A DNA stretch of 27,802 bases from DASYAN01 sp034431765 (GCA_034431765.1 DAOUDD010000219.1:1-27802), one strand, 5' to 3'; positions 1 to 8,229 are shown, numbered from the stretch's first letter. Numbers and translations: made by a program. Notes: a model not told the origin generated them from the letters alone.

Positions 1-418
1 TTTGAAGTATTTGGACAAATTCCACGCGAAGTTGGTAAAATACACTCTCTTCAATCCAGTTTTTCTAATAAGCCTATCAATAGAGAATTGTTTTATTTAA
101 ACTTCGCATCTTTAAGGTAGCATTCTCGAATTAACTATGCTTTATGGATATGTTAAACCACGGTTAAACTTTCCCTGGGGATAGGTGAAGTATATTAACT
201 GGGGGTTAATAAAGGGATGAATGAAATGTAGTGGCATAGAATAAGAGCATACTTGAAAAAGGTTGGAAGAGCATGGAATGCTTTCTATCATTTTAAGTCC
301 ACAAAGCTTGTTTGTTCAGAGGGGTTTACCTTGGATGATCACGACAACGGAGTGTAGTACCTACTCGTTGGTTTCATATTATCTTTACGGGGGTTATATG
401 GTGAAAGAGGTTGAAGCT
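1..418. other. AT-rich stretch without a recognisable gene
   Basis: I see no convincing gene here. A plus-strand reading frame starts at 263 and runs to 712, but most of it lies opposite the minus-strand gene at 419-742, which has a far better ribosome binding site. The first 260 bases are AT-rich with no clear hairpin or promoter pair. The left window edge may hide the end of a neighbouring gene. Confidence 0.4.
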
Positions 419-742
419 TCATGTGTTGATCTGGGAATCATCTTCTTCCTCCCGTTGCCAGTGCTCGTAGTCCTGGAAGACGCCGTCGTCGAGGATGTAG
501 AAGCTGGGGAGGGTGATGGTGGGGATGCCGTTGCCCATTTTGATTTTGAGGCGATAGAGCGCGAGGTCATGGGGCTGGGTGCCGGTATAGCCGACGCGCC
601 GTGCTTCTCCGCAGACTGTTTCGGGTGCACTCTTTATCGTTACGGGCAGTTTGCTCCAGGAGTGTTTCATCGTAGCACGTGTGATGGGTATAGCAGGCAT
701 GTACACATGTGAGTGTGGCGACGTTGACACACGTTCTTTCAT
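419..742 (-). CDS. small hypothetical protein, 107 aa
   Basis: I do not recognise the family. The ATG at 742 follows an AGGAGG (753-748) by five bases, which is why I choose it over the GTG at 748 that lies inside that ribosome binding site. The N-terminal half is basic, with several Arg, Lys and His. The C-terminal half ends in an acidic, aromatic stretch (ILDDGVFQDYEHW followed by Glu/Asp residues). There is no signal peptide or membrane segment. It lies on the same strand as the chromate transporter pair, with a gap of about 190 bases, so it is more likely its own transcription unit. The overlapping plus-strand frame (263-712) has no ribosome binding site and looks like a shadow. Confidence 0.5.
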   Translation of the reverse strand: MKERVSTSPHSHVYMPAIPITRATMKHSWSKLPVTIKSAPETVCGEARRVGYTGTQPHDLALYRLKIKMGNGIPTITLPSFYILDDGVFQDYEHWQREEEDDSQINT

Positions 743-931
743 TTCCACCTCCTCAACGCAATAACATAAGAGCTTAACAATGACACGTGGAACAACGGTA
801 TCAGCGAGCTAAATAGTCCAATTATCCCCGCTATATTGCCATAGCTCTTATACGCTAGGCAGAGTAAAAGTGAGACAATATGTAACCTCTTCCAAAGGTA
901 TTCCTTTTAAATGTGTACACTTCTCTTTTTC

Positions 932-1444
932 TCACCGATACATCACGTATCCAGTCAAACCTGCTAATACGAGTATCAGTGGGACGTTGATGCGTTTCGA
1001 GAGGGTCAGACTGAATGAGCTGGCGACTATCAACCATGTGCGCCAGTCGCCTCTGTCCTGGCTGATGACGGTCCAGCCGACGGTGAGCTGGATGGCGACG
1101 ACGGAGAGCGAGACGCCACGCATGAGGCCAGGGACCCAGCGCTGGTCCTCAATCTGCCGATACCCACGGGCTACGAGCAGGACAAGCAATGGCGGAAGTG
1201 TGAGCGCGATCAGGGCGAGTAGCGCGCCAAGATATCCGTAGGTGAGATAGCCGAGGCTGATCACCCACAGTCCATTTGGGCCGGGACTCAACTGGCCGAT
1301 GGCTATTGAGCGGCCAAAGTCAGCTTCTTGTGCCCAGTGTACGGGAAGCAGGTCTTGCCGCAGGCTGGGTAGATTGCTCAGGCCGCCAGATGAGAAGAGC
1401 GAGGCCTTGAGAAAGAGCAGAAAATAGAGAAATGGCTCGATCAT
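932..1444 (-). CDS. chromate transporter, second half (short-chain ChrA family)
   Basis: This is a 170-residue hydrophobic protein with about five or six membrane segments. It carries the family signature GQLSPGPNGLW around residues 50-60 and the typical N-terminal FLKASLFSSGG stretch. Short-chain chromate transporters are encoded as pairs, each about half of a full ChrA, and act together in the membrane to export chromate or a related oxyanion (B. subtilis YwrB/YwrA type). The start overlaps the stop of the upstream partner by four bases (ATGA at 1444-1441), so the two are translationally coupled. A GGGAG lies just upstream inside the partner gene. Substrate is inferred from the family only. 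Confidence 0.85.
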   Translation of the reverse strand: MIEPFLYFLLFLKASLFSSGGLSNLPSLRQDLLPVHWAQEADFGRSIAIGQLSPGPNGLWVISLGYLTYGYLGALLALIALTLPPLLVLLVARGYRQIEDQRWVPGLMRGVSLSVVAIQLTVGWTVISQDRGDWRTWLIVASSFSLTLSKRINVPLILVLAGLTGYVMYR

Positions 1445-2055
1445 TTCCCTTTGCTCCCTTCTTCCTTACGAGCAGTCCTACGCGAGAAGAGCAGGATGCC
1501 AAGCAGACCGGCACACGGGAGAATGAGGACGGCTGAGACGTTGAAGATTGTAAGAACAATTATGCAAGTGAGGATAAAAAGGAGGGTCACGAACAGGCTC
1601 AAGCGGCTCTCTTTTCGTGCGCTCTTGACCTGAGGAAGCCCGAAGCGCAGGCCAATCAGCAGCATAATCCCTGCTGTGGCCGGAACGACGCCTTGCACAA
1701 TCGCCTGGACCGCGTGGATATGCTCGATCCCTTTGAAGATTGCTGCAATCAGACAGGTGATTGTTGCGCTTGGCAGCAGCATCCCGAGTAGCGAGAGAAC
1801 AATACCCCATGCGCCACTAAGCTTGCGCCCGATCAGGATGGTGAGCGCGACAAGGTTAATTCCTGGCGCGAAGACACACAGATTCCAATAATGAATGAAC
1901 TCCTCCATCGTCATCCATCCACGCTTATCAATGAATGCACGCTGGATTAACAATGTGGTAGAGGCTCCTCCTCCAAAGGATTGCAGCCCGATACCTGTCC
2001 AGATGAGAAAGAGTGACAGTGCACTCGGCTTGCTAAATCGCTCTGTTGTCAACAT
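1441..2055 (-). CDS. chromate transporter, first half (short-chain ChrA family)
   Basis: This 204-residue membrane protein is the first member of the coupled pair. Near the N-terminus it shows the ChrA motif SFGGGAS, followed by RGWMTMEEF, both typical of the family. The position that normally reads PGPN is APGIN here, while the second protein keeps a proper SPGPN; such division of motifs between halves is a point to check. It ends in a short basic cytoplasmic tail (RRTARKEEGSKGK). The ATG at 2055 has an AAGGA about 11 bases upstream. The pair is expected to form a heterodimeric oxyanion/chromate efflux carrier. Upstream lies a palindromic repeat and then a divergent gene at 2394. Confidence 0.85.
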   Translation of the reverse strand: MLTTERFSKPSALSLFLIWTGIGLQSFGGGASTTLLIQRAFIDKRGWMTMEEFIHYWNLCVFAPGINLVALTILIGRKLSGAWGIVLSLLGMLLPSATITCLIAAIFKGIEHIHAVQAIVQGVVPATAGIMLLIGLRFGLPQVKSARKESRLSLFVTLLFILTCIIVLTIFNVSAVLILPCAGLLGILLFSRRTARKEEGSKGK

Positions 2056-2393
2056 GTTTTGTGATGTCCTTGCTGAATAGGCATGCTCAATTTACTGGTA
2101 CTGTACCATAACAATTGTGAGCGCGTAGGGAGCGGGCTTGCCTCGCTCGTACAGTGAGCAGGAGCGAGGCAAGCTCGCTCTCCACGCACCGTTCGTGCCA
2201 GCCCTCTTGGGATGGTCGTAGAGGTGCCTACGTGAAATTGTATTGGAGGCAAGCTTGCTCCCTCTTTGGAAAGTCATCTGAACCTCGATGGGTGAAGATG
2301 AGCACAGGCTGTTCACTTCTGTTTGTCCTGGAGCCGCTCTACACACATCATCGGTTCCAGGCAAGGATTAGACATGATGTTATAGAATAAGGG
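2056..2393. other. divergent intergenic region with palindromic repeat
   Basis: This 338-base gap separates the chromate transporter pair (minus) from the gene at 2394 (plus). Its main content is the long inverted repeat at 2123-2187 and a third, partial copy of the same arm at about 2246-2263 (GAGGCAAGCTTGCTCCCT). No consensus promoter pair stands out for either direction. Small reading frames across it are created by the palindromes and have no support. Confidence 0.5.
2123..2187. repeat. REP-like palindromic repeat, copy 1
   Basis: Two 26-base arms (2123-2148 and 2162-2187) match as inverted repeats at 23 of 26 positions, around a 13-base loop. The left arm shares 20 identical bases (2129-2148) with the left arm of the element at 4698-4755, so this is a family and not a chance hairpin. 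A partial third arm follows at 2246-2263. The size, palindromic form and intergenic position resemble REP/BIME elements. It could also act as a transcription terminator, but it lacks a T tract. Confidence 0.75.
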
Positions 2394-2861
2394 ATGCGAA
2401 AAGAACTTCTTGCCTGGTTTGCGCATGAGGGGCTGCTGCTGACGTATGCAACGATGGTGGCGGAGCAGCCAGAGCATGATGAGATAAAGGTGACGGTCAA
2501 GGCTCCTGTGATAGCTCTCAGCCGGGCCAGCGATGATTTTCGAGAGTGTCCTGATCCCGTCCTCTTTGGCTATCCTGAGGATGCGCTGGAGATGATGCTG
2601 CTGGAGGATATGCATCAGTTCGTTTATAGCTGGTTTGAGAAGGCGGTTGAGGTCGGAATGGGGCGTTGTTTTGTCTGCAATCAGGTGCTCACTACCGATG
2701 AAGAGAAGCCCTGGGATGCTGTCTTTGTCACCACTGAAATCTATTGCTGGCTGCTAGTACACTTCGATTGTAAACGTTACCTCAATCGTGATTTAAAGGG
2801 GCGCAACCCCTTTGAAGTGCAGGCACGCCCACCCGAATTTTTTGATATGCGCCTTATGTAA
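2394..2861 (+). CDS. hypothetical protein with CxxC...HxxC motif, 155 aa
   Basis: I do not recognise the family. The C-terminal half holds C92-x2-C95 and H123-x2-C126, which could bind a zinc ion; the spacing is that of a zinc ribbon or treble clef, but this is inference. The N-terminal half reads as a mixed alpha/beta fold without membrane segments or a signal peptide. The ATG at 2394 has only a weak purine stretch before it (AATAAGGG directly adjacent). The stop is 27 bases before polX, on the same strand, so the two are probably co-transcribed. Co-expression with a DNA repair polymerase would fit a nucleic-acid-linked role, but nothing in the sequence shows it. Confidence 0.65.
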   Translation: MRKELLAWFAHEGLLLTYATMVAEQPEHDEIKVTVKAPVIALSRASDDFRECPDPVLFGYPEDALEMMLLEDMHQFVYSWFEKAVEVGMGRCFVCNQVLTTDEEKPWDAVFVTTEIYCWLLVHFDCKRYLNRDLKGRNPFEVQARPPEFFDMRLM

Positions 2862-2888
2862 AAGGTTTGAGGATAGAGGCTGGTAGGA

Positions 2889-4655
2889 ATGAGTAAGCTG
2901 GATAAGAATCAGATTGCGAACCTTTTGGAGAGCATTGCCACTCTGCTGGCTTTGCAGGAGAAGAGCAATACTTTTGAAGTGCGTGCCTATGAGAATGCGG
3001 CACGAGCGCTGAATGGCCTGACAGGGGATATTTCTCAGCTCGTGCAAGAAGGGAAGCTGAAGGGGACTCCGGGCCTGGGACCAGGAACGATTAAACGAGT
3101 CGAAGAGGCTATCGAGACCGGTCATATCGCCTACTACGACGAACTTGTCGCGAATACCCCCGCCGTGAAGCTAGAGATGCTACGTATCGCCGGGCTAGGC
3201 CCCAAACGCATCAACACGCTCTATGAGCAGTTGCACGTCACAAGCATTACCGACCTGGAGCAAGCGTGCAAGGATGACAAGGTGGCACACCTGCCAGGCT
3301 TTGGCAAGAAGACGCAAGAGAAGATTCTGCAAGGGATCAGCTTCCTCGCGCAGCACGCGGGTCGCTATCTGTATCCGGTAGCTGAAGAGGAAGCGGAGCG
3401 CATTCGTGCTGTCCTGGCCGAGCGGCCAGAGATCGTGCGCTTGCAGATAGCAGGAAGTCTGCGCCGCAAGCGTGAGACGGTAAAGGATATCGACATGGTC
3501 GCCAGCATCGCCGATGACGCGGGCGATGCTGTACGCTCAACACTGATGAATGTTTTCACCAGCCAGCCATCCGTTCAGGCCATTATAGGTAAGGGCACGA
3601 CCAAGTCGAGTGTCGTCCTGGGCAGTGGGATCGCGATGGATCTGCGCCTGGTTGGAGACAGTCAGTTTCCCTACACGCTGCATCACTTCACCGGTTCGCG
3701 TGAGCATCATATCGCGTTGCGGCGGCGCGCATTAAGCATGAACATCACGATCAACGATTATGGCGTCTTTAAGGTCGAGAACGATAAGGAGACGCTGATT
3801 CCCTGTTTGGCGGAGAGCGATATCTATGCAGCTCTTGGGATGGATTACGTCGAGCCAGAGCTGCGTGAAGATATGGGCGAGATTGAGGCTGCCATCAATC
3901 ACACACTTCCTACGCTGGTTCAGGAGCGCCATCTACGTGGTGTTCTGCATGCGCATTCGACATGGAGCGATGGGCAGAACACGATACGTGAAATGGCAGA
4001 GGCTTGTATCGCGCGTGGCTACTCCTACCTGGGCATCACCGATCATAGTAAGGCGGCGGCATATGCTGGCGGCTTAAACGAGGAACGCTTGCTGCAACAG
4101 GCAGAGGAGATTGACGCGCTAAACGCAGAATTTGCTGGTCATTTCCGCATTCTCAAGGGAACCGAGTGTGATATTCTACGCGACGGCTCGCTCGATTTCT
4201 CCGACGAGGCTCTCTCGCGACTGGATTTCGTCGTTGCCTCTATTCATAGCCATTTTGAGCTATCGAGAGAGGAGCAGACGCAGCGCGTATTGCGTGCGCT
4301 TGCTAACCCGTATATCACTATTCTCGGTCATCCTACAGGACGTATCTTGCTGGGGCGTGCTGGGTATGAGCTGGACCTTGAGGCCGTGATTGAGGAGGCG
4401 GCACGGCGCAAGGTGTGTATTGAGATCAACGCGCACCCCTCGCGTCTCGATCTCGATTGGCGATGGGTACACAAAGCGCGCAATGCAGGTATCAAGATTC
4501 CGGTTGACCCGGATGCACATGTACTTGCGGGAATAGATGATATGCGCTATGGTATCAATATTGCCCGCAAAGGCTGGCTGCGTGCAACAGATGTACTCAA
4601 TACGCTGGAATGTGAAGCGCTATTGGACTACTTTTCCGTAATAAAGAAAAGATAG
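2889..4655 (+). CDS. polX: DNA polymerase/3'-5' exonuclease PolX
   Basis: This 588-residue protein has the bacterial PolX layout and the usual length of 570-590. Residues 1-80 form the 8-kDa-type HhH region, with further HhH motifs (GLGPKR, LPGFGKK). The family X palm carries A188-G-S190 and the catalytic aspartates D200-I-D202, with a third at D251 (MDLRLV). The C-terminal PHP domain starts at H354-A-H356-S and has D361, T-D385-H386-S, GTECDI, SIHSHF, GHPTGR and a final DPDAH, so the metal site for the 3'-5' exonuclease looks complete. PolX fills short gaps in base excision repair and can trim 3' ends. It follows the CxxC protein by 27 bases, and a palindromic repeat lies behind it. The start is ATG with GGTAGGA upstream. 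Confidence 0.95.
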   Translation: MSKLDKNQIANLLESIATLLALQEKSNTFEVRAYENAARALNGLTGDISQLVQEGKLKGTPGLGPGTIKRVEEAIETGHIAYYDELVANTPAVKLEMLRIAGLGPKRINTLYEQLHVTSITDLEQACKDDKVAHLPGFGKKTQEKILQGISFLAQHAGRYLYPVAEEEAERIRAVLAERPEIVRLQIAGSLRRKRETVKDIDMVASIADDAGDAVRSTLMNVFTSQPSVQAIIGKGTTKSSVVLGSGIAMDLRLVGDSQFPYTLHHFTGSREHHIALRRRALSMNITINDYGVFKVENDKETLIPCLAESDIYAALGMDYVEPELREDMGEIEAAINHTLPTLVQERHLRGVLHAHSTWSDGQNTIREMAEACIARGYSYLGITDHSKAAAYAGGLNEERLLQQAEEIDALNAEFAGHFRILKGTECDILRDGSLDFSDEALSRLDFVVASIHSHFELSREEQTQRVLRALANPYITILGHPTGRILLGRAGYELDLEAVIEEAARRKVCIEINAHPSRLDLDWRWVHKARNAGIKIPVDPDAHVLAGIDDMRYGINIARKGWLRATDVLNTLECEALLDYFSVIKKR

Positions 4656-4697
4656 CAGAGCTACATTTTGAGCAGTTAAACTATAACATGCTGGTCA

Positions 4698-4755
4698 CGT
4701 AAGGAGCGGGCTTGCCTCGCTCACGTTCTTGAGCGACGCAAGCCCGCTTCCTACG
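4698..4755. repeat. REP-like palindromic repeat, copy 2
   Basis: Inverted arms 4698-4722 and 4731-4755 match at 22 of 25 positions around an 8-base loop. Bases 4703-4722 are identical to 2129-2148 of copy 1. It lies between the polX stop and the L25 gene on the same strand, so it could serve as a terminator or an mRNA-stabilising hairpin, although there is no T tract. A degenerate half copy may exist at 17846-17868. Confidence 0.75.
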
Positions 4756-4815
4756 CATTGTATACAGAGGTGTAAAGCGACCTCTTCAGCTCTAGAAAAG
4801 AGAGGATAATGTAGT

Positions 4816-5448
4816 ATGGCACAACAGACAGAGCTTGCCATTTCTTCCCGCACAGTAATGGGAAAGGCCACAAAGCAGTTACGCCGGGCAGGTATTATTC
4901 CAGCTAACATTTCAGGACATAAGGAGACACCAATACCTGTTCAGTTCGATGCACACGAGTTCGAGGTTTTGCGACGTACACACCGCCTGCGTCACGTCCT
5001 TTCGTTGCGCATGGCCGATGCTGCACCTGTTTCAGTGCTGGTGCGCCATGTGGAGCATGATCCAGTAACTGGAAAAGTCCTGCACGTGGACTTTTCACGC
5101 GTTAGCCTGAATGAGAAGATCGAGTCGAAAGCTCCACTGCAATTCGTTGGAACAGCTCCTGGAGTAAGCATTCAGGGAGGGGTACTGTTACATCTCACTG
5201 ATGCGTTAGCTGTAAGTTGCCGCGTCGATGCTATCGTGGAGAGTATTGAGGTTGATGTCTCATCATTAACCGATATTGACTCAACGCTGTATGCACGTGA
5301 TATCAAGTTGCCTGATGGTTACGAACTGACCACAGATCCAGAGGAGCCGGTTGTCAAAGTCATTGCTCCAAGAACTGAGGAGCCACAGACAACCACTGCT
5401 GAGGCCACCCCTGAAGAAGCTGCAACTCCAAATAACAACGCAGAATAG
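4816..5448 (+). CDS. rplY: 50S ribosomal protein L25 / general stress protein Ctc
   Basis: At 210 residues this is the long Ctc/TL5 form: an N-terminal 5S rRNA-binding domain (about residues 1-92, starting with the typical LAISSRTVMGKATKQLRRAG) and a beta-rich C-terminal domain (about 93-185), followed by a disordered Thr/Glu/Ala tail. The motif GIIPANISGH matches the usual GxIPAVxYG region. It binds 5S rRNA in the large subunit; in Bacillus the gene (ctc) is under general stress control. The ATG at 4816 has AGAGG ten bases upstream, and an upstream ATG at 4809 is closed by a stop at once. It appears monocistronic, with a palindromic repeat before it and a perfect hairpin behind it. Confidence 0.93.
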   Translation: MAQQTELAISSRTVMGKATKQLRRAGIIPANISGHKETPIPVQFDAHEFEVLRRTHRLRHVLSLRMADAAPVSVLVRHVEHDPVTGKVLHVDFSRVSLNEKIESKAPLQFVGTAPGVSIQGGVLLHLTDALAVSCRVDAIVESIEVDVSSLTDIDSTLYARDIKLPDGYELTTDPEEPVVKVIAPRTEEPQTTTAEATPEEAATPNNNAE

Positions 5449-5492
5449 GCAAGAGCCGTGTAACTGCACTATAAAAATACAGAATCACCATT

Positions 5493-5530
5493 CCGGGTAG
5501 AGAAAGTTGTCAACTTCTTTCTCTACCCGG
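5493..5530 (+). terminator. strong hairpin behind the L25 gene
   Basis: A perfect 14-base stem (5493-5506 with 5517-5530, CCGGGTAGAGAAAG) surrounds a 10-base loop, 44 bases behind the L25 stop. It most likely ends that transcript. It has no run of T after the stem, so it may be Rho-dependent or act as a 3' end stabiliser instead. Confidence 0.7.
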
Positions 5531-5629
5531 TTGTGATTTAGCTCCCATTGATACGTTATTACTTATAGCTTGAGCAAATCGAACGCTCGCCGCTCGTATG
5601 CACTCTAAAACGAGGATTGAGTAGTACCT

Positions 5630-6928
5630 ATGCGCATCATGATTGTCACTGATCAGTATCCTCCAATGGTGGGAGGAGTACCGAACGTCACATACGGATT
5701 AGCCACTGATTTAGCTCAACGAGGTCATTCTGTGAGCGTTGTAGCACCAAGTTATGGCTCACGCGATGTACGGCGAATAGAACAGAACGTTCATGTCTAC
5801 CGCTTCTCCTCGTTTGAATGGCCTACCTATAGAGATTTACGCATCCCCTTCCTCCCGTTTCTTCCGTTTCGCAACGTGATTAAGCGAGCAGATCCCGATG
5901 TTATTCATATTCACTCGCCTATTGTGCTGGGTAATATTGCTCAGATACTTGCTGGTGGTCTGCGCAAACCGCTTATTGCTACAAATCATTACCTTCCTAT
6001 TAATATGGCGCGTTCACTGACAACAGAGGCTTTTTTAGGGAAGCAGGTCAGCAATGTTACCTATTCATACTTAGTGAACTTCTGTAATCATTGTGAATAT
6101 GTTACTGCGCCAACTCAAACGGCGCTCAATCTGCTCTATGAGCATGGTCTACGTACTCCTGCACGCGCGATATCAAACGGTATTGATCTACAAAAATTCT
6201 CTCCTGGCTCTCGTGATGTGACTGTACTGCAACGCTTTGGCCTGCCCACAGATCGTCCATTGCTGCTGCACGTCAATCGACTCAGTGAAGAGAAGCGTGT
6301 CAATGTCTTGCTCGATGCTGTCCCTCAGGTGCAAACGCCTATTCACGTTGCACTTGTTGGGACCGGCCCGGCAGAAGCGGAGCTGCGTGCACAGGTCGAA
6401 CGCTTGCAGATAGGTAGTTACGTCAGCTTTCTTGGCTTTTTGAGCAGCGAGGATCTTCTCGCACTCCGTCGCTCTGCTGATCTATTCGTAATTCCTTCAC
6501 AAGCAGATCTGCAAAGCCTGGCAACAATGGAGGCAATGGCATGTGGACTACCCGTTATCGCGGCCGATTCCTATGCCCTTCCAGAGTTGGTTCATCATCA
6601 GCACAACGGCTTTCTCTTTTCTCCCGGAAAAAGCAGCGAGCTGGCTCATGCAATTGATCAGCTCGTCACAAACGAAGAGATGCGTAGCCAAATGGGAAAA
6701 GAGAGTTTGAAGATCATTGCTAAACATGACCGCATCAAAGTTCTGGAGGAATGGGAAGGACTATATCAGCGTCTCGCGAGCGAATTTCGTGATCAGAAAT
6801 TGCGCAGACAGCAGTTACGCAAAGCCCGACTCTTCCCAGAATATCATCCTCGTACAAACATTGTCGAGCAGTTTCCACGTATCCGCAAAACGGGAGATTT
6901 GCACATAGATAAATCTGAAAAGCTCTAA
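5630..6928 (+). CDS. GT4 family glycosyltransferase
   Basis: This 432-residue GT-B enzyme has the N-terminal acceptor domain opening with DQYPPMVGGVPNVTYGLA and the C-terminal nucleotide-sugar domain (HVNRLSEEKRVNVLLDA, ALVGTGPAEAELR, MEAMACGLPVIAAD). The E-x7-E motif is D293-x7-E301: the first acidic residue is Asp, and the region DLQSLATME resembles the ETQG-type motif of diacylglycerol glucosyltransferases. Adding a sugar to a lipid such as diacylglycerol or phosphatidylinositol is therefore plausible, but the acceptor cannot be read from sequence. The last 50 residues are a basic extension outside the GT fold. The ATG at 5630 has GAGG about 14 bases upstream. It stands alone. Confidence 0.85.
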   Translation: MRIMIVTDQYPPMVGGVPNVTYGLATDLAQRGHSVSVVAPSYGSRDVRRIEQNVHVYRFSSFEWPTYRDLRIPFLPFLPFRNVIKRADPDVIHIHSPIVLGNIAQILAGGLRKPLIATNHYLPINMARSLTTEAFLGKQVSNVTYSYLVNFCNHCEYVTAPTQTALNLLYEHGLRTPARAISNGIDLQKFSPGSRDVTVLQRFGLPTDRPLLLHVNRLSEEKRVNVLLDAVPQVQTPIHVALVGTGPAEAELRAQVERLQIGSYVSFLGFLSSEDLLALRRSADLFVIPSQADLQSLATMEAMACGLPVIAADSYALPELVHHQHNGFLFSPGKSSELAHAIDQLVTNEEMRSQMGKESLKIIAKHDRIKVLEEWEGLYQRLASEFRDQKLRRQQLRKARLFPEYHPRTNIVEQFPRIRKTGDLHIDKSEKL

Positions 6929-7703
6929 CTTAAGAATAGACTATAAATTTTTGCGTGTCTTGTTAGTTACATCTGCTTTAGCAATAAAATCATGTTCAAC
7001 CACATCATATCTCCTCTCTTATTACTACCCTCCGACTCGATGAGCGAAACCAGACACACAGTACCGTTGCAGGTAGTAGAGAAGTCAACGAGTACGCCGT
7101 TGCTGAACACGGCTTAGTATAATTACGAGCCTATACCCTCACTTTTACACTACTCGGACGCGGATATTCTCCTTTTTTCAAGATAAACATATACACAAGA
7201 ATTACACAATTATTCCTATATATACTTATTTTTAAGTATGGATGTCTCTCCTCCTATTTATCGGTTTGTAGCAGATATAGAGATACAACAAAGAATGCGA
7301 TTGTCTGATTCATTGACAAAAGACGAATTTATTTATTATAATGTAAGTATAAACATGGTTGTTCCACAAGTGAAATTTCTAGCCATATTCTATAGTAACT
7401 GCTATGGATGAATGGTTATACATAAATAGATCTTGAGTAACAACATGTTTAATGAGCGCAGCTTCCCTGCAGGAGGTAAGCCAGATCATCTGAGGACTGT
7501 TCATAATGGTGGTGCAAAGCGTCAGAACTGCAAATAGAAGTGAAGCAAGTGCGTTTTGTTCAGCCAGAGTGAAATGGATTGTCCACGAGGGCTTGTGATA
7601 GGTACGGCGCTTTCTCCTTACGATAAGGAGTGCGTACAAATGGGAACTTGGGCGAATGCAAAAATGCGGATAGAAATTGTAGACCGGGAACAGGGGGTAC
7701 GTT
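6929..7703. other. long AT-rich spacer with promoter and leader
   Basis: This 775-base gap has no gene I can support. Part of it (about 7190-7370) is strongly AT-rich and ends in a consensus promoter (7313-7342). The following 350 bases up to the GsiB-like gene would be an untranslated leader if that promoter drives it. Two very short frames (an 18-codon one at 7354 and a 30-codon one near 7507) lack ribosome binding sites. An AGGAGG at about 7471 is not followed by a start codon at the right distance. Confidence 0.5.
7313..7342 (+). promoter_or_regulatory. consensus sigma-A type promoter
   Basis: TTGACA (7313-7318) and TATAAT (7337-7342) are both perfect consensus boxes, 18 bases apart, in an AT-rich setting. 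Transcription would start near 7350. The next gene on this strand begins at 7704, giving a leader of about 350 bases, or the promoter may drive an unrecognised small RNA. Confidence 0.75.
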
Positions 7704-8048
7704 ATGTTGTCTGAAGAAGAAGTGAGACCCGTGCCTATGTCCACATCAGAGGCGGGGCGTAAGGGCGGCAGTAAAGTGCGCGACAAATATGGTGAGGATT
7801 ACTACCGACGCATTGGAAAGAAGGGGGGAACATTGTTGAAGGAGCAACGCGGCAGTGAGTACTACCGCACCATTGCTCAAAAAGGGGGGCGTGCAAATGT
7901 CAGTAAATATGGTCCTGACCATTTTTCTGACATGGGGAAGAAAGGTGGGAACGCTACTAAAGCGCGTCAGGACCCCGACTTCTATAGTCGTATTGGTAAG
8001 TTGGGAGGAATTGCAAAGAAGCAGAAGCGAAAAAGGCAAACATCCTGA
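7704..8048 (+). CDS. GsiB-like KGG-repeat general stress protein
   Basis: This 114-residue, very hydrophilic protein consists of four full 20-residue repeats and a partial fifth. Each opens with G-x-K-G-G (GRKGG, GKKGG, AQKGG, GKKGG, GKLGG) and ends in an acidic-aromatic stretch such as EDYYRRI or PDFYSRI. The exact period of 20 and the composition match B. subtilis GsiB and plant group 1 LEA proteins, which protect against desiccation and other stresses and are largely unfolded. The tail is strongly basic (KKQKRKRQ). The ATG at 7704 has AGGGGG six bases upstream; a second ATG at 7737 has none. It is monocistronic and ends before a bidirectional hairpin. Confidence 0.88.
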   Translation: MLSEEEVRPVPMSTSEAGRKGGSKVRDKYGEDYYRRIGKKGGTLLKEQRGSEYYRTIAQKGGRANVSKYGPDHFSDMGKKGGNATKARQDPDFYSRIGKLGGIAKKQKRKRQTS

Positions 8049-8157
8049 TCGTGTATTGCCTTATCTAAATATGGGCAAGCTTCGACGATTGTAAGCTTTT
8101 TCATATTGGTAGCATTGCTATATCCCTCAGTGGCTGTAGCGCTTCGCAAAAGGGAAA

Positions 8158-8208
8158 GGCAGTTTTGTGGGAATGCGGCTCTAAGAGTCACTTTCCCACA
8201 AAACTGCC
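8158..8208. terminator. bidirectional terminator hairpin between convergent genes
   Basis: Two perfect 16-base arms (8158-8173 and 8193-8208; GGCAGTTTTGTGGGAA and its complement) flank a 20-base loop. It sits between the GsiB-like gene (plus) and plsX (minus), where a shared terminator is expected. Confidence 0.8.
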
Positions 8209-8229
8209 GAAAGAAGGCTACATCTACAC

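Noticed and set aside
263..712. 149-codon plus-strand frame
   Set aside because: It has no ribosome binding site, and the opposite strand at 419-742 has a perfect AGGAGG and a better protein composition.
2123..4755. CRISPR array from repeated palindromes
   Set aside because: The copies are 2.5 kb apart, not evenly spaced, and no cas gene is present.
6990..7115. Coding-like frame ending in AVAEHGLV before a stop
   Set aside because: It is about 45 codons long with no start codon and no recognisable family; chance is the simplest explanation.
7379..7786. 135-codon minus-strand frame
   Set aside because: It overlaps the promoter leader and the start of the GsiB-like gene; its sequence has no domain-like features and no ribosome binding site.
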